64,000 nucleotides of DNA from Trachythela sp. YZ-2020 (taxonomy: Eukaryota; Cnidaria; Anthozoa; Malacalcyonacea; Clavulariidae), in contig JADLSH010000382.1 of NCBI GenBank assembly GCA_016169945.1, positions 2,666,001-2,730,000 on the forward strand. The letters are read 5' to 3'. Of this stretch, positions 1 to 12,500 are shown one piece after another (position 1 is the first letter of the stretch; every line of letters begins with the position of its first letter). The notes beneath the pieces are model-generated. The model was not told where the DNA came from, did no database searches, and worked only from the letters and a program-made list of their open reading frames with translations. Both the position numbers and the translations under genes were made by a program.

Positions 1-539
1 TAATATTGCATTAAATGATTATCTACATTAATTTTCCAAGACAAGAAATGGTAAATTTGCACGACCAATGTTCGGTTTACTTTGGAAAAATGTAGATATA
101 TTTAGTGGGTTATAAGCTGCTATATAGTACTTAATTTTGTTTACAAGATATACTGAGATAGGTGTGATGATTAATGTTGTGTGTTAATAAACGATACTAC
201 AGTGCTATATATTTTATTTACGTTGTGGTGTCCAAAGTCGATTAGATTTTTTGAATTTTTAATTAACGTGACATTTTATATAAAATTTCACGTTCATTAG
301 TTATTTCAAAATCATCACGTTCATTAGTTCACGTTAATTAGCATTTTCGTTGTTTCATTGAATAACCCCATATTTCCCCTGAGACAGAATTCAAATACCC
401 TCCCCTGGCTTTTAAAATGAAAGATTTTACCACGTATAAAGCGCATACTCGTGAATAAATGAAGAAAGGCGATTGACTTATTTGTCTAATGAATAATAAT
501 GAGTTTTTGAAGAGTAATTAACACCTCCATTCATATTTC
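1..539. other. No gene seen
   Basis: AT-rich sequence with stops in all frames. I see no exon, repeat or element here. Confidence 0.5.
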
Positions 540-800
540 ATATAGAAGACGTTACATAGAAGGAGACCAAAACGGTTCCTTGTCGACAACCCCTGGTTGC
601 ATGTTTTCAATTACTGACAGAGTAAACTTCTTTATTTATTACTCTATTCCGTCTGTTATTAAAATATGACCTCATTATATATAATGAGTTTTCTGACAAA
701 CCATATGACCCGAGCTTATTTATTCTAACTGAGGGATGAAGTGATTCGAAGGCCTTGCTCATGTCTGTTAACATCAGTATATGTATGTTGTTTTGCATTA
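540..800 (-). pseudogene. LINE reverse transcriptase fragment
   Basis: The minus strand reads ILMLTDMSKAFESLHPSVRI then NKLGSYGLSENSLYIMRSYF and NNRRNRV. This is the RT D-(L/M)-SKAFDS motif and its following region in CR1/L2-like LINEs. After a break GCRQGTV and, in another frame, FGLLLCNVFY continue the G-x-x-QGS-x-L-G-P-L-L block. No FADD box follows, so it is a short, frameshifted relic. Confidence 0.7.
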
Positions 801-1690
801 TTCCAATTTGCATTATTTGCATTTAGCTAATTTCCAATTTTTTTATGTCTTATTAATGTTGTTTCACAACTATGCTTTTTCCTGTAAGATTATAAGGTGC
901 ATTCGATGAAGTCACTGACCTATAATAAAAGAACTGAGCGCGCAATCTATTTTGACTGGAACTCGGTGTCCTTATCACTGCTTACGTCATATAGGTCCTT
1001 GCTCTCGTGCGTAAATTCGCTGACATGCAAATGCGTTGATAAAGGCTTGTGTTTTATATTTTGATATATTTCAGACTGAAAAAATGGTTACTTTTGTGAT
1101 TTTGAGGCGATAAATTCCTGCAAAATCATTATAGAAAGTAAGTCAGTTTATACAATATGTGATGTTTAAGAAATTGGTGGTCTGTCAAGTATGTTTTTAA
1201 TTGTCAATTAAAGCCGTGCATGTTTAGAAAAAAATCTAAAATAGCCGTAGAACACTTCACAAAAACACAGTCTTTTAGTCAGTATAATATCGGGAAACAT
1301 TGTCGGCAAAAATATTTTATGTCAGCAGCAGAATAATACTTTCATAACACGACAAATTTTATGATAAAATATAGCATAAATACCAGCAATCATCGATGGC
1401 CCGAAACTCTTGTTGTGGTCGCGTATATTAAGCATACCGAAGCCATCGTTTAAATTAAAAGGTTAGTAATTTTCAAACTTGCAACAGGAAAATATACTCC
1501 TATCTTTGAAAAGGTTGTTATCAACTCGAAGGTAATAAATATTTACAAAAAACGACAAAGTTTGCAATAAAAAAGCAACACTGAATTGACTTTGTTGAAA
1601 AGCAACACTGAATTTAAAAATGAACTTTGTCTTTGCAAAAACACAATTCGACCGCGAGCACAAACAACATTAGGAAAATATTTTCATCGA
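801..1690. other. No gene seen
   Basis: AT-rich. The only open frame (66 codons at 1463-1663, minus) has no recognisable content. Intron or intergenic sequence 3' of the EGF array. Confidence 0.4.
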
Positions 1691-1692
1691 TG

Positions 1693-1783
1693 TGAGGACC
1701 TATATGAGGACCCGTTTGTGTTATTGCATGTTGCACTGGAATGACACGGTGAATCTGGTAGCCATTCATTTACATCTAAATGA
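1693..1783 (-). pseudogene. Relic EGF exon, downstream of the array
   Basis: The minus strand reads [19 protein letters not shown] then TNGS before decaying. The first Cys is Trp and the last three cysteines are missing. The flanking intron (catctaaatgaaagttggg) matches the introns of the array, so this is a decayed copy of the exon+intron unit 1.6 kb from the last good one. A short intron-like piece of the same kind stands near 3290-3330. Confidence 0.7.
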
Positions 1784-1789
1784 AAGTTG

Positions 1790-2660
1790 GGTAAAGTTCA
1801 GAATTGCTTTGCACTAGTTCGAACTCCTATAATAAGATCGAAAAAGGGATAGCATTAACTTCCGGGGTCTCTATAGTAATAATCATGCTTATCAAATTTC
1901 AGTGTTTATTACTATTTCAAACGCGTTTAGATACACTAGATAATCCCATATTGTATTGGTGTTAGTTTTATGAGCAACATAAGATAAATTATGATCAAAT
2001 ACCGTTAGACGTCCGCACTCCCCCCTTACAGCTGCTCCGGCGAGAACCTGGTATTGTCTGGTCATGTGAGATCCCAGATTTTGGGATGTAGAATAATTTG
2101 CCGTTAAGGTGGGTACGTAGGGCAGAGTTATGATTAGTGCATATAAAGTTGTACGGTTTACGTTCCTATATGCAAGTTTACTGATTTTCGATTCTTTTTC
2201 ATCTTTTAGTGTCCCAAAGTCAGTTTCTATGCCAAATTCAGTTTGTAAAAATAATTTAAGCTTTTTAATGAATGTGTGAAATTTTTATAGCGATATGTAA
2301 ATAGTCATTTCTTAAAATAATAGAACTTGTCAATTTCAGTTAATATCGTACTTGGCTGTTAGCAGTTTTTCACTGACTGAAACCAACTTCTATAATATAA
2401 AGTTCGATATGTTATTAATTCCAACACTCGGAAAAATATTCATGGTTTACGGAATTGGTACTCTCGTTGTCGCGTTTGTATCTAAAAATTAAATATGTAA
2501 TCGTGTTGTATGAAATATTTAAATATTGTATGTCAGTTTCACAACGGTATATGCGAATCAAACAATCGGTTGGTAAACATGCAGCTACAGCAAGACGATT
2601 CCGTGCCGCGTCTTGAATCTCTATATGTGTACTGATATGTGTAGACGATAATATACGAGA
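1790..2660. other. No gene seen
   Basis: AT-rich non-coding sequence between the relic EGF exon and the candidate terminal exon. No element recognised. Confidence 0.4.
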
Positions 2661-2668
2661 AAGCCTAT

Positions 2669-3050
2669 TTATATATTAATAGTAATTTCAAGGATATAAA
2701 ACTTATGGTTATAACTCAGAGGAGGTGCGAGGACTATACCGCCACACAACGCGACCAGACGCGGCATATTACATATTATCGATTCCTCGCAACATGCACT
2801 TTGTTCATTCTTCGGCTGGTTTTCGCTGTATTCACAACGACGCAAGACAGAATAAACACAATTTTGAAATGGCACTTTTTCATGGAATAATTTGAGTAAA
2901 CCTTCGGTCTTGGATGGACATGAACTTCTTATTGTTCGTTGTTTTTGAAAACAATACTTTGCTTTGATCCCAGGCGGGCTATCGTGGATATATACAGCTT
3001 GAATGCCGTGCACTTTACCACAATGCAGGCCTACTGGAAATGTTTGCCGA
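2669..3050 (-). CDS. Candidate Cys-rich terminal exon (unconfirmed)
   Basis: After an acceptor-like catttccAG near 3051, an open frame enters in the phase left by EGF 9. It runs VGLHCGKVHGIQAVYIHDSP and on to a stop at 2669, about 126 residues. Nine cysteines (HCG, KYCF, SSCP, QNCV, RRCE, SACCEE, IICN, ALCG) suggest disulfides, but no family is recognised. If real it would end the propeller/EGF protein without a transmembrane segment. It could also be a chance ORF. Confidence 0.3.
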
Positions 3051-3393
3051 CTGCAATTGTACTACATTGATAGAAATGCATTCTTGTTGTGTTGTTTAAT
3101 ATCAAGGTAAGATGATTTCAATATTTCTGCAATTTTTATTGGCAACCACATTGAAAGGGCCATACAAATCGATGTTTATTTATACTGATGATATGTACAG
3201 CACAGTCAGGTATACAATTTTCGAATAAAATCATCAAAATAATGTAAAATTCTCTACTTGTCAATTGAAATGACTCAAATAATATATTAGTATTTCATTT
3301 ATATCTAAATGAAAGTTGGATAAAGATGATAATTGGTTAGGACTGGCCTTGCACTAGTTCTTACTCGTATAATATTTTTTGTTTTCTTCTTAC

Positions 3394-3513
3394 CATAACA
3401 TGTAAATCCATTTCCAGTATATCCAGAATCGCATGTGCAGGTGTACGATCCGTCTGTGTTATTGCATGTTGCATTGGAATGACATGGTGAACCTGGGAGA
3501 CACTCATTTACAT
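3394..3513 (-). CDS. Tandem EGF domain 9 (last clear one)
   Basis: 120-bp exon: [19 protein letters not shown] then [21 protein letters not shown] normal donor (TATG|GTAAGA) follows, so the transcript must continue to an exon further left or the gene runs out of the window. Confidence 0.9.
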
Positions 3514-6500
3514 CTAAATGAAAAGTTGCATAAAGTTCAGAATTGCTTAGGACTGGCCCTGCACTAGTTCGTTTTCGTATAATATTTTTTGTTTTCTTCT
3601 TACCATCACATGTAAATCCATTTCCAGTGTATCCAAAATCACATGTGCAGGTGTACGATCCGTCTGTGTTATTGCATGTTGCATTGGAATGACATGATGA
3701 ATCTGGTAGACATTCATTTACATCTAAATGAAAGTTGGATAAATTTCAGAATTGGTTATGGCTGGCCTTGCCCTTGCCCATAATCGTATAATATTTTATT
3801 GTTTTCTTCTTACCATCACACGTAAATCCATTTCCAGTATATCCAGAATCACATGTGCAGGTGTACGATCCATCTGTCTTATTGCAGGTTGCATTGGAAT
3901 GACATGATGAATCTGGTAGACATTCATTTACATCTAAATGAAAGTTGGATAAATTTCAGAATTCTTAGGACTGGCCTTGCTCTTGTTCTTACTCGTATAA
4001 TATTTTTTGTTTTCTTCTTACCATAACATGTAAATCCATTTCCAGTATATACAGAATCACATGTGCAGGTGTAGGATCCGTCTGTGTTATTGCATGTTGC
4101 ATTGGAATGACATGGTGAATCCGGTAGACATTCATTTACATCTAAATGAAAGTTGGATAAATTTCAGAATTGGTTATGGCTGGCCTTGCCCTTGCCCATA
4201 ATCGTATAATATTTTATTGTTTTCTTCTTACCATCACATGTAAATCCATTTCCAGTATATCCAGAATCACATGTGCAGATGTACGATCCGTCTGTGTTAT
4301 TGCATGTTGCATTGGAATGACATTGCGAAACTGGTAGACATTCATTTACATCTAAATGAAAGTTGGATAAATTTCAGAATTGCTTAGACTGTCCTTGGTC
4401 TAGTTCGTACTCGTATAATATTTTTTGTTTTCTTGTTACCATCTCATAAAATAATGAATTGCCTAAAGCTGTTTTTCTAGTTATTCTAGCAGATGTAATT
4501 ATTTTAGCTCTTTTATTGCCATCAGAAGTAAATCCATCGCCTCTGTATCCAGGATCACATGTACCGATTTAGATCATTGTGTGTTATTACATGTTGCATT
4601 GGCATGACATGGTAAATCAAGAATTCATTCGATTGTATCTTGAAATATGAATATGGATCATATGTTATTTGGTAATGAGAATTTTTCCGTTACAACAAAT
4701 GTAATCAAGAAGACTGTATAAGTTGATATTTAGTCACTACTACGATATTTGTTTATGCGCATTTAGCGTGTTCGAAATATTTTCAGCTTTATCTTTAGTT
4801 TATGGCTTGATATTGAGCATTTGTAAAAATTATAATTTCTTTCTTTCTGGTTACTCTCTTATTCAGACGGAATAATACTGAATGATCCTTTATTGAACAA
4901 TAAAACATATTTACTCGATGCTTACCTTCACAATGTGTGTTATTCCCAGTTAAACCCACTTTACATGTGCAGTAGTAACTTCCTGGCGTGTTTGTGCATG
5001 TTGCGTTGTCATGGCAAAAACCACCAACACAACACTCATCTAAATCTACAAAAATGAGTTTGCTTTTGTTTAGAATTTATTATATGGTATTATAATGGGG
5101 CAGACTATCGAAGTTGTTCCCATCATTTCATTAGGTGCTCTTCTGCTTAACATGCTGCTTGTAAAAGTAACGCTCTCATTGAAATATTTCACTCGGGCGG
5201 GGCGGGACAGGGTCTTCTTTCTCGCGCGCAAAATCCAACCTTTCGCCTTCGTTATGTTAGAGATAGGTTAATTTCGCTGCTTTCGGGAAACGCTTTAGCT
5301 ATATATCATACTTAGATAATTGTTATTTGTGGTGATTCTATTTTGGGGGCATTTGTCCTATTGTCTTCAAATAATATTGCTTAAAGAAGAAGAAAAAGTC
5401 GAATGGACAGCTTCAAATCCACTATCATGGGAAATCCTATAGCCATTATCGCTTTCCCTTCTATGTTACAACTTGGAATGTTCTGATATTGCAGTGTATT
5501 ACGCTACAATTTGCAATTGACAAAAGCCATACGAGAGCGGGATGAAGTATTTTTCAGGGAAGTAAAAACCTGAAAAATATTTTTCTTCTAACGGCCAAAA
5601 TTTGGGATCGTGCGAAGGTGATTTAAAATATTCACGAACCTTGACTCACCTTGAACAACAGTTAGTTCACTCGGTGTATCACTCAGATAAAACGTATGAA
5701 GCAAAGAGGCTGTACTTCTGTCAAATTTATCAATACGACCTCTCGTGCTATCCATAACATAGAAATCGTCTTCACCTATTGCAACATTTACTGAGCTTGT
5801 TGTACCATGATAATACTTCACTTGCGAAGTTGAACCATTGAAGTGTGTTTTCATAAGAGAATAGCTATCATTAGCAAGGATATAGTCAATCCAATAAATT
5901 ACTTCATATTCAGGGTCAATAGTCAGATATAACGGTGATCTGTTGTTATTGTAAATAACTTCCTGTGTATCTTTGTCGAGGAAATAACGAACAATGTCTC
6001 CACTGTTTGTAGCAGCAAAAACAAGAGAGCTAAAATAAGAGAGAATGATTGATCCAAATATTAAAATTTCAAATTCTGTTGTTGCAAACAACGTTTTCGT
6101 CGGAAGTGTGCGGATGGGAATCGTATTTAATTACGAAAATGATTGAGAAGGAATGATGTGACATATAGTCATAATACTAAGAAATCCAGATGGGGGCTGA
6201 AAATCGACTAGAAAAATAGAAAGTTCTGGGTTGCTTTTGCAGAGAAGGTTTAAATTTCGCAATTAAAAGACTGTCACAATGTCTTCCATTTTCGAACTTC
6301 ACAACTCTTTGAACAAGCGAAGCATTGTGGCTCTTTTTCTACTCTTATTTCCGCACCTGTATTCATTTCCCTGTATTTTCTCCATTTTCTCATCTTGTTC
6401 CTTGCCTATACTTCTAATTTAATATCTTGTTATGTAGTTTGTTAAAATCCATTCTAAACTCCTGTGTTTGTAATTTTGTTGTTAGTCTGAAGCAGGGGCT

Positions 6501-9500
6501 GATCCAGACTGATGCAACTGATGCGAATGCATCTGATGCGAGTGCATCAGCCAAACGAACTGGCATACAAATATGTATGCTAATTTATACAAAATAGTGA
6601 CTATATTAAAATATAGCAGATCGAAGGTTACGTTCGTTTCCTTTTATCCTAAACACCCTAAAATTCATTAGTTACGCTTATTGACTTATACTATCCTACA
6701 CTTTCTCAATCATTCTTAAAAACGATATATTTTCATCTTAAAAATCAAAACAAAGCCAAAGTGGACACCATGTACAAAATTTCACCTTTCTCATGTTGTA
6801 CAGTTTGTTGTCGCGAATTTATTTCGCTAAATATGTCGTTGTTTTGTATATGATGCATCACTGCGTTGTATTTAGCTGAGTGGATGCATCATACGTCACC
6901 TTGGGTAAGGAGTGCACACTGAGGTATATCATATTACAGTGGGAGTGCATCAGTGGTGCAACATTCCCGACTCCTCTTGGCCGAGTTTTTCCAACGACAC
7001 GTCATGAAAACCATTGTTTTCATGCCTACGAGATGGATGCTGACTGATGCATTTAGACCACGATCAAAAATACTGCATCTGACCACTGATCTGGATATAG
7101 ACTGAATAACGCATCTTATAATAAATCCGTAGCGAAAAGTTAAGCCGGAAGTCATGCTGCCGCCACACGACTCAGAGGTCCCAGTTTACTATAGATTTGT
7201 ATTACAAAATCATAATTTTCGCATTTTTTTTCCTTTTACACGTAACTGATAAGACCAATTTTCTTATCACATGGATAGAAGTATAGGAGAAGTATTTTAA
7301 GCAAAAAATTCCGGTTGTTTTGGCTTCATAACGTTGGAAAAGGGGATTTGAAGGTTCGAAGGAGTGAACATCCATTGCTTGTAATTATAGCTTTGATAAA
7401 CAACTTAATTGTTAATGGCTTCTAATTGCAGGTCTAACAACAGTGTTTGCAACCACTGGTTTGCAACAGATACTGCTTAAATTAAAACGTTTAGGTGGAT
7501 TAAAGCACATCAAAGATTGCAAAAGATGAGAATATTTTTTTAAAACAAGGTTTGTTATTTCAATCTTTAATACAACTGTGCAAAAGAATGGAGTGCAAAT
7601 TCAACGTTTCATTTTTCAACAACAGGTTTATCCTAAATATTTTTGGTAGTTACAATAAAATACTCACTGATAGTGCTGTACAGCGTTACTCAATTACTCC
7701 ACATTTAGTGATTTACATATATTTATCATTAAGACATTATTCAGAATTAACATATAATGATATTGACAAACAGTAAAATACACTATGATATGGCCTGGAA
7801 TATCTCTATTCTAATCTAAGTTATCCCCGAACCGGCGCGAAGAGCCGTGCGAGGGTACTAATTCAGCTTGTCATGGACGGGGACCAGTGAACTCTAATAA
7901 GACTGGAACGCTAACTCCTATGATTAATCCCTATGATTGGGTGAAGCCAAATTGATGCATAATTTGAAGCAAAAGGCGGGAACCGCGCGACTAAAATCCA
8001 CTTTCAAAAGGACTAAGGCGAGTTTTGAGGAGTGGGAAATTCAGTCAAAAGTTTCTTTTTTAGCGAAAATGAGAAAGAAGAATAGCTTTTTCATCCGAAT
8101 TTTTCAATTTCAAAGATTCAAACCTGGTTTACTGGATAGTTCTAAGTAGTCTACATCCACCAACTGCAAAAACTTCAGGGGTGTCAGCTTTATATTCGAA
8201 ATATTGGACAAGTTTGAACGTGCCGATGAAAACTTCACTGTTCAACTTTAAAAAAAATAAGGTTAAAATCTTTCTACGGTCTTGAAACTTGTTTTTGACT
8301 AAAGTTCAAGTATTGTTGTTTGTTTTAAGCCTTTAATCTTGCTCCAATGAGGATGTTTTGTGTAAGAAAATCGACGCTTTTTAGGCGGTGTATTTTCGGC
8401 TTCGGACCTTCAATGGCGGCCTTCAATTTGGCTTCAAAGATAGTTCCTCAAAATATCTAATGACTAAATGTATTAAACCAAGTACATTTAAAGTACTTGT
8501 CTGCAGTAAATGACTCGAGCTGAGCAAGTGACATTTTCATGTCAAGCTTCGGCGAGCGATATTTTAATATAATTCATCCCAAACGGTCCATTCTGCATCC
8601 AAAACCTTCAAGGTATACGTCTTTGGCCTTGAAAACCACAAATGTCCTTTATAAAATACTCTAAACCAGAGTAATTCACTCAAACTGACCAAGTGACGAT
8701 TTCGTACAAATTTCGGCGAGCGATATTTTTACATCAATTCATCCCCAGCTGTCCAGTTTGCGTCTAAAACCTTCACGATAAGTAGTTATTGCCAAAAAAG
8801 TTTGATCGAAGTGAATTCGAAACACTGGGACGACGCAAAATGTAAAAAATATGGTTTTCCCCGTAGAGTTTATAGTCTTTTTGCCCTGAATGGCGGCCAT
8901 CTTGCATTTATCATGCAGGTCACGCATCGGCTACGTATGAGCAGTGAACTCAATTTGGTTACCTGGAACGATAACTGGCGGTGAAAAGTGAAGCCAAAAT
9001 AACAGTGCCTACGCCATCAAACGTGATTGATTTCACAACGGCCAAAGTTCAAAATAAGTTACGAAAATAGAAAAAAAACTTGAAAAGCTGTTAAAACCTG
9101 CACGATAACTTATTTTATCCCATATTTTTATGGCTTTCATAAACTTTTTGCACAAACTAGCTTATACGGCTTATACGACTGACAAAAAACAAAATATTTT
9201 CGCTGTTTGAACAAAAACAGTGAGAAAACTAACTTACTTCAGTCACTCAGTGACAAAGATATGTTTTCCTCCTAGTTTTCCTTCTGTAATCTTTTTTAGC
9301 CAGTTACAAAGTAGAAACTACTTCGATTTGCAAAAAAAACTGGGTTTTTTTTCTCCAAAAAATAACACAAAAATAGAGTTTTTTTCTGAGTTTACGTACG
9401 GACCGCGCAGTAAATAAGTTGTGGGGGACTGAAACTGACGTACGGACCGCGTGAAATTGACTTTTGAGGGACTGAAACTGACGTACGGACCGCGTAAAAG

Positions 9501-12500
9501 GACTGGGATTTAGGCTTCACTTTTTTCCGCCTGAATGATTGAATGTTATCGTTCCAGATATTAGAAATTTATGGAGTTCACTGCGTATGAGTCAGCAATC
9601 TAGGTTTATTATATCTATGAGTTCACTGGACGGGACTCGACCTTTTTGTAAGTTATGCGCATGCGCAAGTTAAAACCGAGAGAAAACTGGTAACTAGCAA
9701 CATCATGATTGGCTAAGACAACGCTTTTGTTTTTAAATGTATACATCAGAAAAATAACTGCCATCTTCGCATTTTATTTTTGGCATTGATATGACTTTTT
9801 TCAAGACGGGACATATTAATTCAGACAAATATTAAGTCTCCAAAACAAGATAAATGAAAATTTTTTAGAGGACTTTCACTTACTAAAGTCAATAGCAAAA
9901 GAAATCAGTCGAAAGGCTGAGAAAGGAGAGGATTTTCGAGTTTTAAAGCGTTTTAAACGTGTAAGTGTTTATTTTGCATACTTGCTTTTGCAGTTTTGCC
10001 GTCAATTGGCATGCACTAGAGTTTGTGGTTTTGAAAATGCGTAGTTCATCCTGTGGTCAATAACAACATTGACTAATCTTAAAAATTGTTTTAGTATTAA
10101 TTCAAATACGTTATAAAGAATAAGAAATAACATATTTAATCTCAAAAACTTCATAGTATAAAAATACTGTTAAAAAAACAGTTGAAGTTTTATGACAATT
10201 TCGAAACGTTTTGTGAGACGTTTAAGATTTAATTTTAGAGTAAATCAAAGCTAAAAGAGTACGTAATGACATAGCTACTTTATTTAGTTGGGCAATTGAT
10301 AATTTTACAGTTAAAAGTACAAACCTTATCACTATTTTGCCATTTTGTACAAAAAATAAAAGAAAAATACGGCCGGTTGCGTGTTACCATGGTTACAGTG
10401 ATCAACTCAGTACTTCATGTTACAATAACTTTTGGGGAGTATAATTGCTGGGGTTCTAATGGGCAAGGGGGTTCTGCATGCATGTATTTCTAATTTAGTT
10501 ATAATGCCTGGGAAAACAGACACTGAGTATCTGAGGTAATCTTTTTTTATGCCCTTTCAACATTTCCTTTTTCTTCAAATGGTCCATATTTTTAAACTAT
10601 CTATAAAACAAAACAAATATAATAGAGCAATTTTAATATTAATAATCTCAAAAATTCCAAATCCCTGTCAATGTCGGAAAGAGGGGAGGGAGGGAGGGCA
10701 TAAAGGGCAATATGTGTTGCCAAACAATTTTGACATGTCAACAATTTCATAAATGCAGAATTAACAAATACAGGAAAGTTACTAGGCTCAGACACTGGGC
10801 TCAGATTCCAGCCATTGGGGTTCTGGGCACACACATTTTGGGGAATTGAGTGCACGGAACTCCACCAACTGAGCCTAAAATCTACCAGCCAGTATAATAT
10901 AGGACATATCATGGTTTCTTGGAAAGTTTGGAAATCTTTGGACCAAAGCTGAAGTTGAGTTTATTCAATTAATGTGTTGCATTCAAAAATGTTGAGCCAG
11001 CAGAAAGCTTTGTTTGTTAATAAGCAAGTGCTGGGGAACCATCAGATCAGGGTTCTGGCTGAAGATCATGTTAATGATGTCAGTTGATCACATTCATAAC
11101 TTGGTTATAAATGGATTGACAAGTGTTGTTGCAAGGTCAGTCTATATTGTCTGGGCAAAGAAGCCTGAAGCCACACAAGACCTGTGTGACAACAAATTAA
11201 GAAGGAAATCTAACAAACCTCTTCCATCTTTAATGATTAACAACAATACAATTCATCAGTACATAGTTAACTTAGTTTACTTAGATGGGCTGAACTTATA
11301 AACCTGTTTGTTTACCATGCACCACATTACCAAAGCTATATGCATACGAATATCTCGAAATCAATGAACCACCATGAAAAATTTGAAGATGTACTTTGAA
11401 GACTTACCTCAATTTCGCTTTTGTTCACAGTGTAGTTGGTTCATTTCATCAAACTTCCAGACTACTTTATTTGTGGAGCAGTTACTCCATGCCTTGAGTG
11501 GATTTTGAATGAAAATGTCCTGTTACCTGTTTCAGAACAACCTTGTTTATCAAAGCTAAGCAGTAGATGTTCACTCAAATCCAGTTTTCCAACGTTATGA
11601 AGCCAAAACAACCGGAATTTTTTGCTCAAAATACTTCTCGTGTACTTCTATCCATGTGATAAGAAAATTGGTCCGATCAGAAACGTGTAAAAGGAAAAAT
11701 GATTACTATGATTCTGTAATACAAATCTATAGTAAACTGGGACCTCTGAGTCGGGTGGCGGCAACCACTTCCGGCTTCACTTTTCAGCAATAGATGCGTT
11801 ATACTTCACTCTTCAGCAATAGATGCGAGTTCATAACCCGGGAGTTTTTGAAAATGTATAATTGTATGGCCGACAACAAGCCAACAAATAATGGAAGTGA
11901 TAACGAAATTTTCAAGCAAAAATAAATATCTGCTGTTTTATTAAAGCATATAAAGCTTCTAAATTATGATTTTAACAAGAAAATCCAATGGCTGGGCAAT
12001 CTGGACGAACTAAAAGGTCTCATATTTGAACTATTTGGCTCACCAGGTGGCTGTGCAAAATCTTTTCGAAATGATAATATATCTGTAACGTGGTATACCA
12101 ACAAACGTACCCTATCATTTCATGGTGTGCTCGGTAATTCTTTTAAGGAATTAGTAATAGACTTGTTAAAGAATGACCTCTCTACAGTAGCCGCTATTTC
12201 GAATGTAGATACGAGCAATCGCTTCGATGAAGTAAGCAAGGATGATCATGATATTAATACAGTTACGCCAAATATTGACAAATATAATTCCAAAGATCAA
12301 TCTAGTGACCCAGTGGCGTGCCTCGTGGAAGATCCTAATTTGTCTGAGTGCAATAGCCGTCCTAACTGTGACTGCAGCGATCCGGTTCAAGAACTTATAA
12401 AGGTTAAATTACAAGTCGTAGCCCTACATAACCAAGTAGCTTCTCTCAACAGGGTGGTTGACAGTGTGAATGCTGTTGTTGAATCGTTAAGTAAAGTTGT

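Larger units (their letters stand above)
7105..11806. mobile_element. 4.7-kb structure bounded by about 300-bp inverted repeats
   Basis: 7105-7413 is inverted at 11535-11806. Shared blocks include AACGCATCT, AAAAGT(T/G)AAGCCGGAAG, GACTCAGAGGTCCCAGTTTA, CTTATCACATGGATAGAAGT, AAAAAATTCCGGTTGTTTTG and GGCTTCATAACGTTGGAAAA; the arms look about 85-90% alike. No transposase was recognised inside, and the interior ORFs are short. It may be a foldback-type or gutted DNA transposon. Smaller related repeats at 7860-7955, 8930-9000 and (inverted) 9505-9625 share CAGTGAACTC, CTGGAACGATAAC and GTGAAGCC. Confidence 0.65.

Noticed and set aside
3394..4351. CRISPR-like regular repeat array
   Set aside because: The 210-bp period is exon plus intron of coding EGF units with GT-AG borders in a eukaryotic gene.
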